Shown piece by piece: positions 8,753 to 17,078 of a stretch of 64,000 bases of DNA. The translations under genes and the position numbers were made by a program. The notes below the pieces were generated by a model. That model made no database searches. It saw only the letters and a list, made by a program, of their open reading frames with translations, and was not told the origin of the DNA. The DNA lies in contig NZ_CP059732.1 in assembly GCF_014117325.1 (NCBI RefSeq), positions 1,240,001 through 1,304,000 of the forward strand, read 5' to 3'. Positions within the stretch are counted from its first letter, which is position 1; the number at the start of each line of letters is the position of its first letter. Source of the DNA: Spirosoma foliorum. GTDB lineage: Bacteria; Bacteroidota; Bacteroidia; Cytophagales; Spirosomataceae.

Positions 8753-8956
8753 TTAATGAACGCTGATGTCAGTTGGCTTCGGATTTTCACCTCCCTTATC
8801 ACAGACCCAAATCAGGTCTGTGTCCTTATCAATATATAGGTCATATTGTGAGACATATCCACCACAATAATCACCCTTGAAGTCCTCCACAGATTGAAGA
8901 CTTATCTTATCCGTAAACTTTTTTAGATATGGACCTGTCAAAAGTGTTAAATTCAT
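8753..8956 (-). CDS. Hypothetical small protein
   Basis: A 67-residue protein without a signal peptide or membrane helix. It contains YDLYIDKDTDLIWVCDKGGE, a pattern of alternating strand and turn residues reminiscent of a small beta-rich domain; no family recognised. It starts 36 bp after the stop of the 415-residue lipoprotein on the same strand, so the two are probably co-transcribed. The base composition is AT-rich compared with the flanking pectin genes. Confidence 0.55.
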   Translation of the reverse strand: MNLTLLTGPYLKKFTDKISLQSVEDFKGDYCGGYVSQYDLYIDKDTDLIWVCDKGGENPKPTDISVH

Positions 8957-8992
8957 GATTCCAATGTTTAGAAATTAAACCAAATACTAATC

Positions 8993-10240
8993 TTAATTCA
9001 AGTCGTTCATAACGGAATAAAGTGCTGTTTGTTTACGTTTTAGATCATTAATTCGATTAGCTCCTAATATCTTTTGAAATAATGAGACATTAGGATCTTC
9101 TAATTGACGTATTTGTTGCCCAACTTCTATATAATTTTTGTTTAGACTTTCGCCCAACTCTTTTTTGTAGTCACACCCACAAATTTTAGCACGAAGTTTA
9201 ATTAGCTCTAAAAACTCATCGCTGTTAAAATTTTTTTTCTGCTTCGGATTATAGAGATTATATTCTTCAGGTTTCTTACCTTGCTTTTTTGTTAGTGTCA
9301 ACGTGAAAGAGGGAAGTTGAGTTGAGGTATTCGTTGAACGATTTTTGCATTTATAGATTACCGAGCTTTGATAAATTTCTTCATTAAAATTATCAGCTTT
9401 CTCAGTAGTAAAACAATGATCAACAATATACGATGCAGCAGACTTTGTGTATTCTGGAGTGTTTCCACTTAGTAACCATGATGAGACTAAAAAAGCTGCG
9501 CTTGCGCGACTGGTGGCTTCGTCCAATCTCTTTTTTTCGTAATCAGTTCTTAGTTGTTTTGTATGTAGATTTAATGGATATACTTTCTCTAATTTTTCAA
9601 TCACATCAACAGGGTATAATGCGGAGATATAAGGAGAAAATTTACCTTGAATATCTCTAATATATTGTGTCGGGTCTCTGTCTGGAAAAGCGTTATAAAA
9701 GAGTTGAACTTCCATTGAGCTACTAAACTCATAGTCTTTCCAAGCATTATTATGAACAAACCAAAGATCAGTTTCTTTATCACCACTTTCACCTGCATAA
9801 CGGTAATCCTTTTTTAGAGCGAAAAATATTCCTTTCCCGTTTAAGCCGTAATTACCATAAAATTTAGCATTTTTACTTGTCCACTTCTCAACATTATCGA
9901 AAGGTACGTAAGTCTTTGATTGCTTCATTACAAAGGGTACTGAAAGTAAACTTCCAACACCAAATCCAATTGCCAAACCGTAACCTGGCTCGGTAAACTT
10001 TGTTGATTTAGCTACAGCATATCCAGCGATTGGAAAAATGCCATAATTGATAATTAGCGCAGGTGCAATACGGAACCGTTTCTCATAATGAGCATTTGGT
10101 ATGTTCAATATAGGATACCGTTTATAGTTAGAAAGAATATCTCCTTTCCACTTTGGGGTGTAAGTTGTACATCCCTCAAAAGAAATAAGACTTATTCCAC
10201 AAAAAAAAAGGTAAAATAAAGGGTAAAGAAGTTTGTTCAT
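8993..10240 (-). CDS. Predicted lipoprotein of unknown function
   Basis: A 415-residue protein with a lipoprotein signal: hydrophobic LLYPLFYLFFCGISLISF followed by a lipobox-like FEGC, cysteine at residue 24. A glycine-rich hydrophobic stretch (GLAIGFGVGSLLSVPF, about residues 89-104) could insert in or pass the membrane. The C-terminal third is lysine- and asparagine-rich and has a probable coiled or helical end (NRINDLKRKQTALYSVMNDL). No family recognised. It is clearly more AT-rich than the core genes and sits between an IS element and repeat-bearing spacers, so horizontal acquisition is likely. Probably in the periplasm or outer membrane. Confidence 0.75.
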   Translation of the reverse strand: MNKLLYPLFYLFFCGISLISFEGCTTYTPKWKGDILSNYKRYPILNIPNAHYEKRFRIAPALIINYGIFPIAGYAVAKSTKFTEPGYGLAIGFGVGSLLSVPFVMKQSKTYVPFDNVEKWTSKNAKFYGNYGLNGKGIFFALKKDYRYAGESGDKETDLWFVHNNAWKDYEFSSSMEVQLFYNAFPDRDPTQYIRDIQGKFSPYISALYPVDVIEKLEKVYPLNLHTKQLRTDYEKKRLDEATSRASAAFLVSSWLLSGNTPEYTKSAASYIVDHCFTTEKADNFNEEIYQSSVIYKCKNRSTNTSTQLPSFTLTLTKKQGKKPEEYNLYNPKQKKNFNSDEFLELIKLRAKICGCDYKKELGESLNKNYIEVGQQIRQLEDPNVSLFQKILGANRINDLKRKQTALYSVMNDLN

Positions 10241-10691
10241 GGAGTTGTTACGGAATGTTACTGATTCGATTTATTCAATAATCAACCATTAAGCTGATAC
10301 AGCAAACCAAGACTTTTGTGCGAAGCATGGAACGCCTAATTGCGGTATTCCTAAGCTGTTCTCTGATGGGGCGGTTGACCTGTCACACTATCCCGCAAAT
10401 CAAAACCCTGATCCTCAGTAAGTTCACTCTACCAGCTGAAACCTGCCCAACGAGCAAAAAAGCGGCTTTGCCAGAACGGCGACCTGGAAGCCCAAAACTA
10501 TCCTTCTTAAGTTCGCTTTTTTGTTACCAATACGCTGAAAAATAAGTACTTTGCAGGCCCGCTATCCAACGACCCCAGGGGTTGATGGCGAGCAAATTAC
10601 TCAAAAGAAGCGCAGGACTTGCGGCCTTTACATCCCTGTTTTTGTTGGGCTGTCGTCAGACAGGCAGCCCATGCAGAGCAACTCAGTTGAA
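10241..10691. other. Non-coding spacer B with degenerate dispersed repeat
   Basis: No supported gene. The stretch 10353-10384 (AAGCTGTTCTCTGATGGGGC then GGTTGACCTGTC) matches 10994-11024 in spacer C at roughly four positions in five. A second shared word, GAAGCCCAAA followed by CT.TCCTT, lies near 10495. A local hairpin GGGCTGTCGTCAGACAGGCAGCCC-like structure is at about 10647-10670. Open frames across it show no family resemblance and may be remnants. Confidence 0.5.
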
Positions 10692-10928
10692 TTAATCAAC
10701 AAAACAGTTGTTTTCTGTATCCCAATGCCCTGTTTTATGCAATCCAGTACTGTCGTTGTGCACGTTCACATACACAAACCGTGTTGCGCCTTGACTTGTG
10801 TACTTTGGATCCTCACACTGGTTCCACGTTACACGTGTTCCGTCGGCAAGGTCAGCTTGCCCACCAGAATTGTAGCTTCTGAGAATTTCCCGTTTTAGGT
10901 CTCTTAATTCTTCTTTTACGGTAGCCAT
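10692..10928 (-). CDS. Hypothetical small protein
   Basis: A 78-residue protein beginning MATVKEELRDLKREILRSYN, a charged amphipathic helix, followed by a beta-rich half with aromatic residues (TRFVYVNVHNDSTGLHKTGH). No signal peptide; function unknown. The ATG at 10928 is preferred over a start 36 codons upstream because the extra residues are basic and lie in the repeat-bearing spacer. It stands alone on the minus strand between spacers B and C, like a single-gene cassette. Confidence 0.55.
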   Translation of the reverse strand: MATVKEELRDLKREILRSYNSGGQADLADGTRVTWNQCEDPKYTSQGATRFVYVNVHNDSTGLHKTGHWDTENNCFVD

Positions 10929-11473
10929 TTTGATTGAAATTTTGGAATGTTGAAAAACGCACTTTTTGATTCTTACATCGAACGCGAAGCCCAAAGCTGT
11001 CCTTATTGGGGTGGCTGGCCTGTCGCAAGAGGGCAACCTTGCAAGCCCACAACTGGCCCTACTCAGGTATTCGGCTTGTCAACCGGAACTTGCTCCACAA
11101 ACCTAGATTGTCTTAACAGGGGTGTTTGTCCTGTCGCTGGGGAATTGCCAAACAGAAAACCAAACAGCGATTACCCAACATATACGAGGGCGAAGGTTCA
11201 TTTAATTATATCTTGTTGATTATCAAAGAGAAACCATTAAACGTGTAAAGGGTAAATCAACTAATGTGCAATAATAGATTATTAATAGAAATTAAGCAAC
11301 TAAATAAATTAAAATATATACTTTATTGGTTATATGTACTAGTTTTATAGTTACTAATAAAACTCTCTAGAAGCAATCACAAACCAAAGGACCTATCCCT
11401 CAAAAACAAAAAACTCAGAGCCTGTAAGTCGCCTTAACATGCACTGAGTCACGAATCGAGGTATGGATGGAAT
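10929..11473. other. Non-coding spacer C with tandem degenerate repeats
   Basis: No supported gene. Between about 10994 and 11160 three imperfect units of roughly 50 bp can be aligned, each with a core like TGGCCTGTCGC or CGGCTTGTC followed by GGGnAA and TTGC. The first unit matches spacers A and B. From about 11215 to 11400 the sequence is strongly AT-rich with no visible structure. The last 60 bp lead to the GH28 stop codon. Confidence 0.5.
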
Positions 11474-13135
11474 CTATTTCATTGTCAACACATTGGCCGG
11501 AACGCCAGTGCTGGTTTCCACCGTTTTCTTGGCGTGTGAGGTGTTGGTATTCAGGAGTTTGATGCTGTTCGAGCGGTTGCCGGAGATGTGCATGAGCAGG
11601 TCGGTGTTATCGGCGTACTGGATGTTGTCGAGCGTTAGGTTGTGGCTATTTTGAATCTGCATCAACGTTTTTGCCGGGCTCATCAGCGTAACGTTTTTCA
11701 GTCGAATGTTTTCGGCTTCGATACAAACAAAGCCTTTCCGACTTTGCAGGACCGCGTTTTCAATCAGGATATCCTTAACTGCCATTTCGGGTAACCCGCG
11801 TACCATAATACCCGTTTCAGCACCTTTGCAAGTCACATTCCGAATCTGGAACGCACGAAACTGTGGGGTAACTTCGGAAAGCGGTTGCGCTGGAATAACG
11901 GGTAGCTCGTTGCTTTCTCCCTGTTGCGGTACCGGGTCTTTAGCGGCATAATACATATCGAACAGAATGGCCTCGCCCGCAATGTCGGTCATGTCGATAC
12001 CGTCTACGAAGATGTTCTCCACAATGCCACCTCGTCCACGAGCTGTTTTGAACCGGAGTCCTACATCCGTTCCCATAAACGTGCAGTTCGATACGTACAG
12101 ATTTTTGACTCCGCCCGACATCTCGCTCCCAATCACAAAACCGCCGTGGGCATGATACACCCGACAATTCCGCACAATGATATTCTCGGTAGGTACACCC
12201 CGCTTTCGGCCCTGTTCGTCGCGCCCGGACTTGATACAAATGCCATCATCGCCCACATCGAACAAGCAATTTTCAACCAGCCCGTTCCGGCACGATTCAA
12301 GATCGAGACCATCACCATTCTGAGCATACCACGGATTTTTAGCCGTAACATTGCGCAAGGTGATGTTCTCGCATAGGAGGGGATGGAGGCACCAGGCGGG
12401 GGAGTTTTGGAAGGTTACGCCTTCCAGTAAAATCCGCTTGCATCGAGTCAGGCTTACCATATTCGGACGCAGGAAATCCTTTATATCTTCGTAATATGCA
12501 CGGTCTTGTCCTGCTTTGACGGTCATGGTAGCTCCTTTAAACGACTGGGCCGATGGATACCACATATCCTTTTTGTCGTTCAATACACCTCCCGATGCAA
12601 CGAGTTTTTTCCACTGATCGTCCGTGAGTTTACTTTTCTTAACCATCCGCCAGGCGTCACCGGCACCATCGAGAATGCCTTCGCCCGTAATGGCGATGTT
12701 TTCCAGATCGACGCCCGAAATAGGGGCCTGATTCCGAACCGCATCTTCTCCTTCCCAGGTTGTATTTACTAACGGATAAGCAGTCCGCTGATTGGTGAAT
12801 TGAACGAGTGCACCCTTTGCCAGATGCAGATTTACATTGTTTTTCAGGGCAATCGGACCCGTGAGCCATAAGCCGCGAGGGACCAGCACCACACCACCAC
12901 CGGCACGATTGCATTGCTCAATGGCCTTGTTGATAGCAATAGTATTGAGGGTCAACCCATCGGCAACTGCGCCAAATTTGCTGATGGTAAGCGTATCTTT
13001 TCGGAAGGATGGTGTGAGCACTTTCGGTAAATCAACTCCCGATACAGTAGGATTGCCATTTGCCGATGGGTGGTCAGGAGCTATGCGAAAGCTAGTAGCA
13101 AGAGTGAGTACAGCTAAACCAGTTAGGATTTTCAT
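11474..13135 (-). CDS. GH28 family pectin hydrolase (polygalacturonase or rhamnogalacturonan hydrolase)
   Basis: Secreted parallel beta-helix glycosidase of 553 residues that cleaves alpha-linked galacturonate bonds in pectin. An N-terminal signal (MKILTGLAVLTLATSF) is followed by the pectate-lyase-3-like start ISKFGAVADGLTLNTIAINK. The GH28 catalytic motifs are visible: NGDGLD at 273-278, the Asp pair at 296-297 (DVGDDGICIKSG), HG at 330-331 (HAHGGFVIGSEM) and RFK at 361-363. Length is slightly above the usual 450-500. It is divergent from the tandem esterases, and the shared gap holds the second copy of the LacI-type operator, suggesting co-control with uronate catabolism. Whether it acts on homogalacturonan or rhamnogalacturonan is not decidable from sequence. 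Confidence 0.93.
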   Translation of the reverse strand: MKILTGLAVLTLATSFRIAPDHPSANGNPTVSGVDLPKVLTPSFRKDTLTISKFGAVADGLTLNTIAINKAIEQCNRAGGGVVLVPRGLWLTGPIALKNNVNLHLAKGALVQFTNQRTAYPLVNTTWEGEDAVRNQAPISGVDLENIAITGEGILDGAGDAWRMVKKSKLTDDQWKKLVASGGVLNDKKDMWYPSAQSFKGATMTVKAGQDRAYYEDIKDFLRPNMVSLTRCKRILLEGVTFQNSPAWCLHPLLCENITLRNVTAKNPWYAQNGDGLDLESCRNGLVENCLFDVGDDGICIKSGRDEQGRKRGVPTENIIVRNCRVYHAHGGFVIGSEMSGGVKNLYVSNCTFMGTDVGLRFKTARGRGGIVENIFVDGIDMTDIAGEAILFDMYYAAKDPVPQQGESNELPVIPAQPLSEVTPQFRAFQIRNVTCKGAETGIMVRGLPEMAVKDILIENAVLQSRKGFVCIEAENIRLKNVTLMSPAKTLMQIQNSHNLTLDNIQYADNTDLLMHISGNRSNSIKLLNTNTSHAKKTVETSTGVPANVLTMK

Positions 13136-13242
13136 TGGGGTTTGGGAAAAACAAGACCAACTACCAGCCGTAAATGGCTGAATTCTTCCCTAAAGTGACC
13201 TCAAAATGAGGGTTCATTCAAGTAACGATGGCTCTTTTTTTA

Positions 13243-13267
13243 CGCAATCGTTGCCGGGAACGTTATC
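13243..13267. promoter_or_regulatory. Candidate LacI-family operator, copy 2
   Basis: CGCAATCGTTGCCGGGAACG followed by TTATC; identical to the copy at 4365-4389 at 20 of 25 positions. Inner part CGTTGCCGGGAACG is near-palindromic (12 of 14). It lies in the divergent gap between GH28 (minus) and esterase 1 (plus), upstream of a promoter-like TACTTTTG box at 13372-13379. Regulation by the LacI-type protein at 4506 is inferred. Confidence 0.7.
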
Positions 13268-13395
13268 AGGAATAGTTTTCTCTGTAAATCGATCTGAAGA
13301 GAGAACATGGGTCTATCCTGAAAAGCTGCAAAAAAATCTTCGTACGCTTATAGGTGCTAAAATTCTTTACGTACTTTTGACGCAAAGGAAAAACG

Positions 13396-14580
13396 ATGAC
13401 TACGAACCGAGTCAATTATCTGCTTGCTGCCCTTTTGCTGGCAGGAAGCCACTATACAACGGCCCAGCAGGCGCACGTTAATCTGGACTGGAATCCGCAA
13501 AAAAATACCCAGAATCTGATTCCGTTTGGCGCTGCCGTCATCTCCCCAGAAGTTCGCGATGATCAAACCGTAACGTTTCGGCTCAAAGCGCCTGATGCGA
13601 AGCAGGTGATGCTAACAGGTGGACCAATGTTGCTGGCGTTGAAAGTGAAAGATCCTATTCCGTTTCAAAAAGGCGACGACGGGCTTTGGACGCTAACCGT
13701 TGGGCCAGTCAAGCCCGATATTTACGTCTATAAATTTATCATCGACGGTGTTCAGGTTGTTGATCCGAACAACACCCTGACGGGCTTCAATGACCAACCG
13801 GGCTATAGCAATCTAGTCGTTCAGGGCGATGGTCCAGCCTATTACGATGCCAAACCGGTACCACATGGTGCAGTAACGCGGCATATTTACCATTCCGATG
13901 TGCTGAATGGCGAACGGGAAATCTATGTCTACACGCCACCAGATTATTCGCCCAAAAAGAAATACCCAGTTCTGTATCTGGTCGGTGGTAGTGGCGAACT
14001 GGCATCGGGTTGGGCGCTCGATGGACGGGCCAATTTCATCGCAGATAACCTGATTGCCGAGGGCAAAATGGTCCCTATGCTGATTGCGATGCCCAACAAT
14101 CAGGTTGTTCACCGCACCGACCCGAATCATACCGAGAAAACCTTTCCGCTGTTTGAAGAAGAGCTAAAAAAGCAGATTATTCCTTTTGTCGACAAGACCT
14201 ACAGTACTCGTGCCGACCGAAAAGGGCGTGCCTTGGCGGGCCTGTCGATGGGTGGACGACACACGCAGTTGGTGGGGCTTAAAAACCTCGATTTGTTCAG
14301 CTCGTTTGGTGTTTTGAGCGCGGGTGATCTGGAGACGGAGAAAGTGAGTGCGGCCTTATTGAACGATCCGGCTGCTAATCAGAAAGTAGATTACTTACTG
14401 GTTGGGCAGGGGACGGGCGAAGTAGAGACCATTGGCAAACGGGCCGTGGCCTTGCATGAGGCCTTGCAGAAACACAACGTCAAGCATGAGTATTATGTCG
14501 GTGGAGAAGGTGCCCACGATTGGGGAACCTGGCGGCATTTGCTGTATTATAAATTACTGCCAAACCTCTGGCGGAAATAG
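13396..14580 (+). CDS. Secreted alpha/beta esterase with N-terminal E-set domain (1 of 3)
   Basis: A 394-residue exported protein (signal MTTNRVNYLLAALLLAGSHY). Residues about 45-145 resemble the early-set/CBM48-like domain often fused to carbohydrate esterases; residues 160-394 form an esterase D-type hydrolase. The nucleophile motif AGLSMGG places Ser at 284 and GAHDWGTWR places His at 374. Two normal features look altered: the oxyanion HGGG is LVGGSG here, and the loop carrying the catalytic acid in its paralogue (GKDD) reads GQGTGE. Substrate could be feruloyl, acetyl or other esters on pectin. First of three tandem paralogues; the operator at 13243 lies upstream. Weak catalysis or altered specificity is possible. 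Confidence 0.88.
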   Translation: MTTNRVNYLLAALLLAGSHYTTAQQAHVNLDWNPQKNTQNLIPFGAAVISPEVRDDQTVTFRLKAPDAKQVMLTGGPMLLALKVKDPIPFQKGDDGLWTLTVGPVKPDIYVYKFIIDGVQVVDPNNTLTGFNDQPGYSNLVVQGDGPAYYDAKPVPHGAVTRHIYHSDVLNGEREIYVYTPPDYSPKKKYPVLYLVGGSGELASGWALDGRANFIADNLIAEGKMVPMLIAMPNNQVVHRTDPNHTEKTFPLFEEELKKQIIPFVDKTYSTRADRKGRALAGLSMGGRHTQLVGLKNLDLFSSFGVLSAGDLETEKVSAALLNDPAANQKVDYLLVGQGTGEVETIGKRAVALHEALQKHNVKHEYYVGGEGAHDWGTWRHLLYYKLLPNLWRK

Positions 14581-14584
14581 TGAA

Positions 14585-14708
14585 GATGGCGCGAGGCTCC
14601 AGCCTCGTGACTATTATTCATCGGCCTCTGCCGATAGTTAACACGCTTAATAAAATGCTGGCCGGAGGCCAGCGAATAGTAGGCACGAGGCTGGAGCCTC
14701 GCGCCATC
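14585..14708. repeat. Intergenic cloverleaf-like element, family F
   Basis: Outer arms 14585-14609 and 14684-14708 (GATGGCGCGAGGCTCCAGCC then TCGTG) are perfect 25-bp reverse complements. Inside, ACTATT pairs with AATAGT, and two further hairpins can form (TCGGC/GCCGA and CTGGCC/GGCCAG). The structure fills the gap between esterases 1 and 2, starting five bases after the stop codon. Confidence 0.9.
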
Positions 14709-14736
14709 AGTCTTACCAAACCTTACTGTATTCCTT

Positions 14737-15891
14737 ATGAAAACCTTACCTAATGCCCGCCATTGTGCGCTGACCCTCTGTGCAATGCTGGTTTCAATGG
14801 GAGCAATGGCCCAAATGCCCCAGAAAACGCCCAATGATACCTTGAAATCGCCTAAGGTGCTGGACGACAAACGAGTGATGATTCAGATTTACGCTCCTAA
14901 AGCGAGCGAAGTAACGGTAGGCGGGGACTTCCTGTCCAGCCCAAAACCACTTAGCCTGACCAAAAACGATCAAGGGGTATGGTCGGTGTTGATTGGACCG
15001 CTGAAACCCGATTATTATTCGTACACGCTCATGGTGGATGGCGTGCGGACGATGGACCCCAAGAATCCGGTGATCAAACAGGGCATCAGCAGTTTAGAAA
15101 ATATGATGGCGCTCACTGGTCCGGAAACCGCTTTTGAAGACAATAAGGCGGTTCCTCATGGCGAAGTCCGGGAGGTTTGGTACTCATCGAATACCTTGGG
15201 TATGATGCGTCGGATGCACGTGTATACCCCACCAGGTTACGAAAAAGGGACCACGAAATACCCTGTATTTTATCTGTTGCACGGTGGTGGTGATGACGAT
15301 TCGGGTTGGAATACCATTGGTCGGTCGGGCTTTATTCTGGACAATCTGATTGCAGCCGGGAAAGCAAAACCGATGATCGTTGTAATGCCGAACGGTAGTA
15401 TGCCATTGCCCCCACAAACAGGTATGCCCGATGCGAATACGATGAATCGCATGCGGGATTTGTTCTCCAGCGAATTACTGAAAGACGTAATGCCTACGGT
15501 TGAGAAAAGCTATCGGACATTAACTACGCCCGAAAGCAGAGCGATTGCTGGTTTATCGATGGGCGGCTTCCAAACGCTGGACCTTACCCTGACACGTCCC
15601 GAATTGTTCAACTATGTTGGTGTATTCAGCTCGGGTTTCTTTGGCGCGACCGCTGACGAAGCTGATACAAAATACGCCAAAGTCCTGAACGATCCTTCGT
15701 TCAACAAAGGCAAAAAACTGTTTTGGGTAGCCATTGGTAAAGATGATTTTGTGATGGATGCTAACAAGAAAACGCTGGCCATGCTCGATAAGCACAACAT
15801 CAAATACCAGTACAAAGAAACATCTGGTGGCCACACCTGGGTTAACTGGCGCCAGTACCTCAATGAATACACGCCTATGCTGTTTAAGTAG
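14737..15891 (+). CDS. Secreted alpha/beta esterase with N-terminal E-set domain (2 of 3)
   Basis: A 384-residue paralogue of the preceding gene. Signal sequence ends near MGAMAQ (residue 26). The E-set domain spans about residues 35-130 ([18 protein letters not shown]). The esterase part is canonical: oxyanion [12 protein letters not shown] at 181-192, nucleophile [10 protein letters not shown] with Ser 274, acid candidate Asp 336 or 337 in [10 protein letters not shown], and His 366 in [10 protein letters not shown]. Closest in style to Bacteroidota feruloyl/acetyl xylan esterases (CE1-like), here more likely acting on pectic side-chain esters because of its neighbours. Co-directional with esterases 1 and 3; separated from each by a different hairpin family. 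Confidence 0.92.
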   Translation: MKTLPNARHCALTLCAMLVSMGAMAQMPQKTPNDTLKSPKVLDDKRVMIQIYAPKASEVTVGGDFLSSPKPLSLTKNDQGVWSVLIGPLKPDYYSYTLMVDGVRTMDPKNPVIKQGISSLENMMALTGPETAFEDNKAVPHGEVREVWYSSNTLGMMRRMHVYTPPGYEKGTTKYPVFYLLHGGGDDDSGWNTIGRSGFILDNLIAAGKAKPMIVVMPNGSMPLPPQTGMPDANTMNRMRDLFSSELLKDVMPTVEKSYRTLTTPESRAIAGLSMGGFQTLDLTLTRPELFNYVGVFSSGFFGATADEADTKYAKVLNDPSFNKGKKLFWVAIGKDDFVMDANKKTLAMLDKHNIKYQYKETSGGHTWVNWRQYLNEYTPMLFK

Positions 15892-15937
15892 GCGAAATGT
15901 GATTTGAGTTATTTGACTACGCAAGTTTAGATTATAC

Positions 15938-16015
15938 TGTGTGACCCCGATGGGGTCAAAAGTTTATAGAAAGGCAATTGTCTCTATAAACATCTGACCC
16001 CAGCGGGGTCACACA
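15938..16015. repeat. Intergenic hairpin, family B copy 2
   Basis: Arms 15938-15958 and 15995-16015 share TGTGTGACCCC and pair with one mismatch (21 bp). Inner pairing GTTTATAG with CTATAAAC continues the stem. It lies between esterases 2 and 3. The first copy is at 6595-6678. Confidence 0.88.
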
Positions 16016-16098
16016 AGAATACTTTAATTTAGTTTGGCCTGATTGCTTTCGCTGCTATGCAACTATGTTATACCATTACCATTAACCACTTCAACTGG

Positions 16099-16974
16099 AT
16101 GAACTTAATTCGACTCTTTCTCTTCTTTACCTTCCTAAACGTATCTGCCTTTTCATTCGCGGCCAAAGTCGATACGTTGGACATTCCATCGGCGGCTATG
16201 CAGAAGAACCTGCGGGCTGGTATCATTCTTCCCAACTCCTATGCGAAAAGCAAGTCGACTTATCCGGTGTTGTATCTGCTACATGGTGGCGGAGGTAAAT
16301 TCAGCGACTGGCTGGCCAAAACACCCGACAAGATGCTGTTGCATAACCTGGCCGATCAGTACAACCTGATTATTGTGACGCCAGAAGGAGAGCCGTTGAG
16401 TGGCTATTTAGACAGCCCAATTCAGAAAGACAATCTGTTTGAAACCTACATCACCAAGGAGGTCATCGAGAAGATTGATAACACCTATCGGACAATTCGT
16501 GATCGGAAAGGACGGGTCATAACGGGCTTGAGTATGGGTGGTCATGGAGCCCTATATCTATCTACCCGCCACCCGGATTTGTATTGCGCAGCTGGTAGCA
16601 TGAGTGGTGCATTGGATCTGAGTGCAACCCATTGGAAAATTACCCCTGAGTTTGCCAAACAGATTGCTCCCCAATTTGCCCGGATTCTGGGACCAGTTGG
16701 TTCAACACCTGATTTATATGCGTTGAATTCGGTAGTCAATATGGCCGATAAGATAAAGGCGAATGGCTTACCGCTGATCATTGATTGTGGTGTCGATGAT
16801 TTTTTGATTGAACCGAATCGGGAGTTGCATCGCCGATTGGTCTATAACCAGACACCACATGATTATACCGAACATCCCGGCGGCCATACCTGGGAATATT
16901 GGGAGAACTCACTACCTTTCCACGTGCTGTTTTTTAGCAAAATTTTGAAAGGTAATGGCGCACTGACGCCTTAA
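16099..16974 (+). CDS. Secreted alpha/beta esterase without E-set domain (3 of 3)
   Basis: A 291-residue exported esterase D-type hydrolase. I chose the ATG at 16099 because it begins a clean signal peptide (MNLIRLFLFFTFLNVSAFSF); an upstream ATG adds 14 unlikely residues. Motifs: LLHGGGGKFSDW at 61-72, TGLSMGGHG with Ser 145, acid candidate Asp 233 or 234 in CGVDDF, His 263 in PGGHTWEYW. It lacks the N-terminal beta-sandwich of the two upstream paralogues and aligns only with their catalytic halves. It resembles S-formylglutathione-hydrolase-fold acetyl esterases. It completes a three-gene esterase block ahead of the GH106 rhamnosidase. Confidence 0.9.
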   Translation: MNLIRLFLFFTFLNVSAFSFAAKVDTLDIPSAAMQKNLRAGIILPNSYAKSKSTYPVLYLLHGGGGKFSDWLAKTPDKMLLHNLADQYNLIIVTPEGEPLSGYLDSPIQKDNLFETYITKEVIEKIDNTYRTIRDRKGRVITGLSMGGHGALYLSTRHPDLYCAAGSMSGALDLSATHWKITPEFAKQIAPQFARILGPVGSTPDLYALNSVVNMADKIKANGLPLIIDCGVDDFLIEPNRELHRRLVYNQTPHDYTEHPGGHTWEYWENSLPFHVLFFSKILKGNGALTP

Positions 16975-16987
16975 TAAGCGAATAGGT

Positions 16988-17051
16988 AATGAGTAATGGA
17001 TAATGTAAAATGAATAATCTATCTTCCATTTTACATTATCCATTACTCATT
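16988..17051. repeat. Intergenic hairpin, family E copy 1 (ATGGATAATG words)
   Basis: Arms 16988-17012 and 17027-17051 are perfect 25-bp reverse complements with a 14-bp loop. They are made of words like GAGTAATGGATAATG and TAAAATG. It lies between esterase 3 and GH106. Related elements are at 32041-32121 and 53429-53509. Confidence 0.9.
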
Positions 17052-17078
17052 ATCCACTGCCCAGTTTCTATTACTTAA

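Noticed and set aside
10441..10650. Integron attC-like core words GCCCAAC and GTTGGGC
   Set aside because: They are about 200 bp apart, longer than known attC sites, lack clear inner boxes and no integrase is in the window; kept only as part of the spacer-repeat finding.
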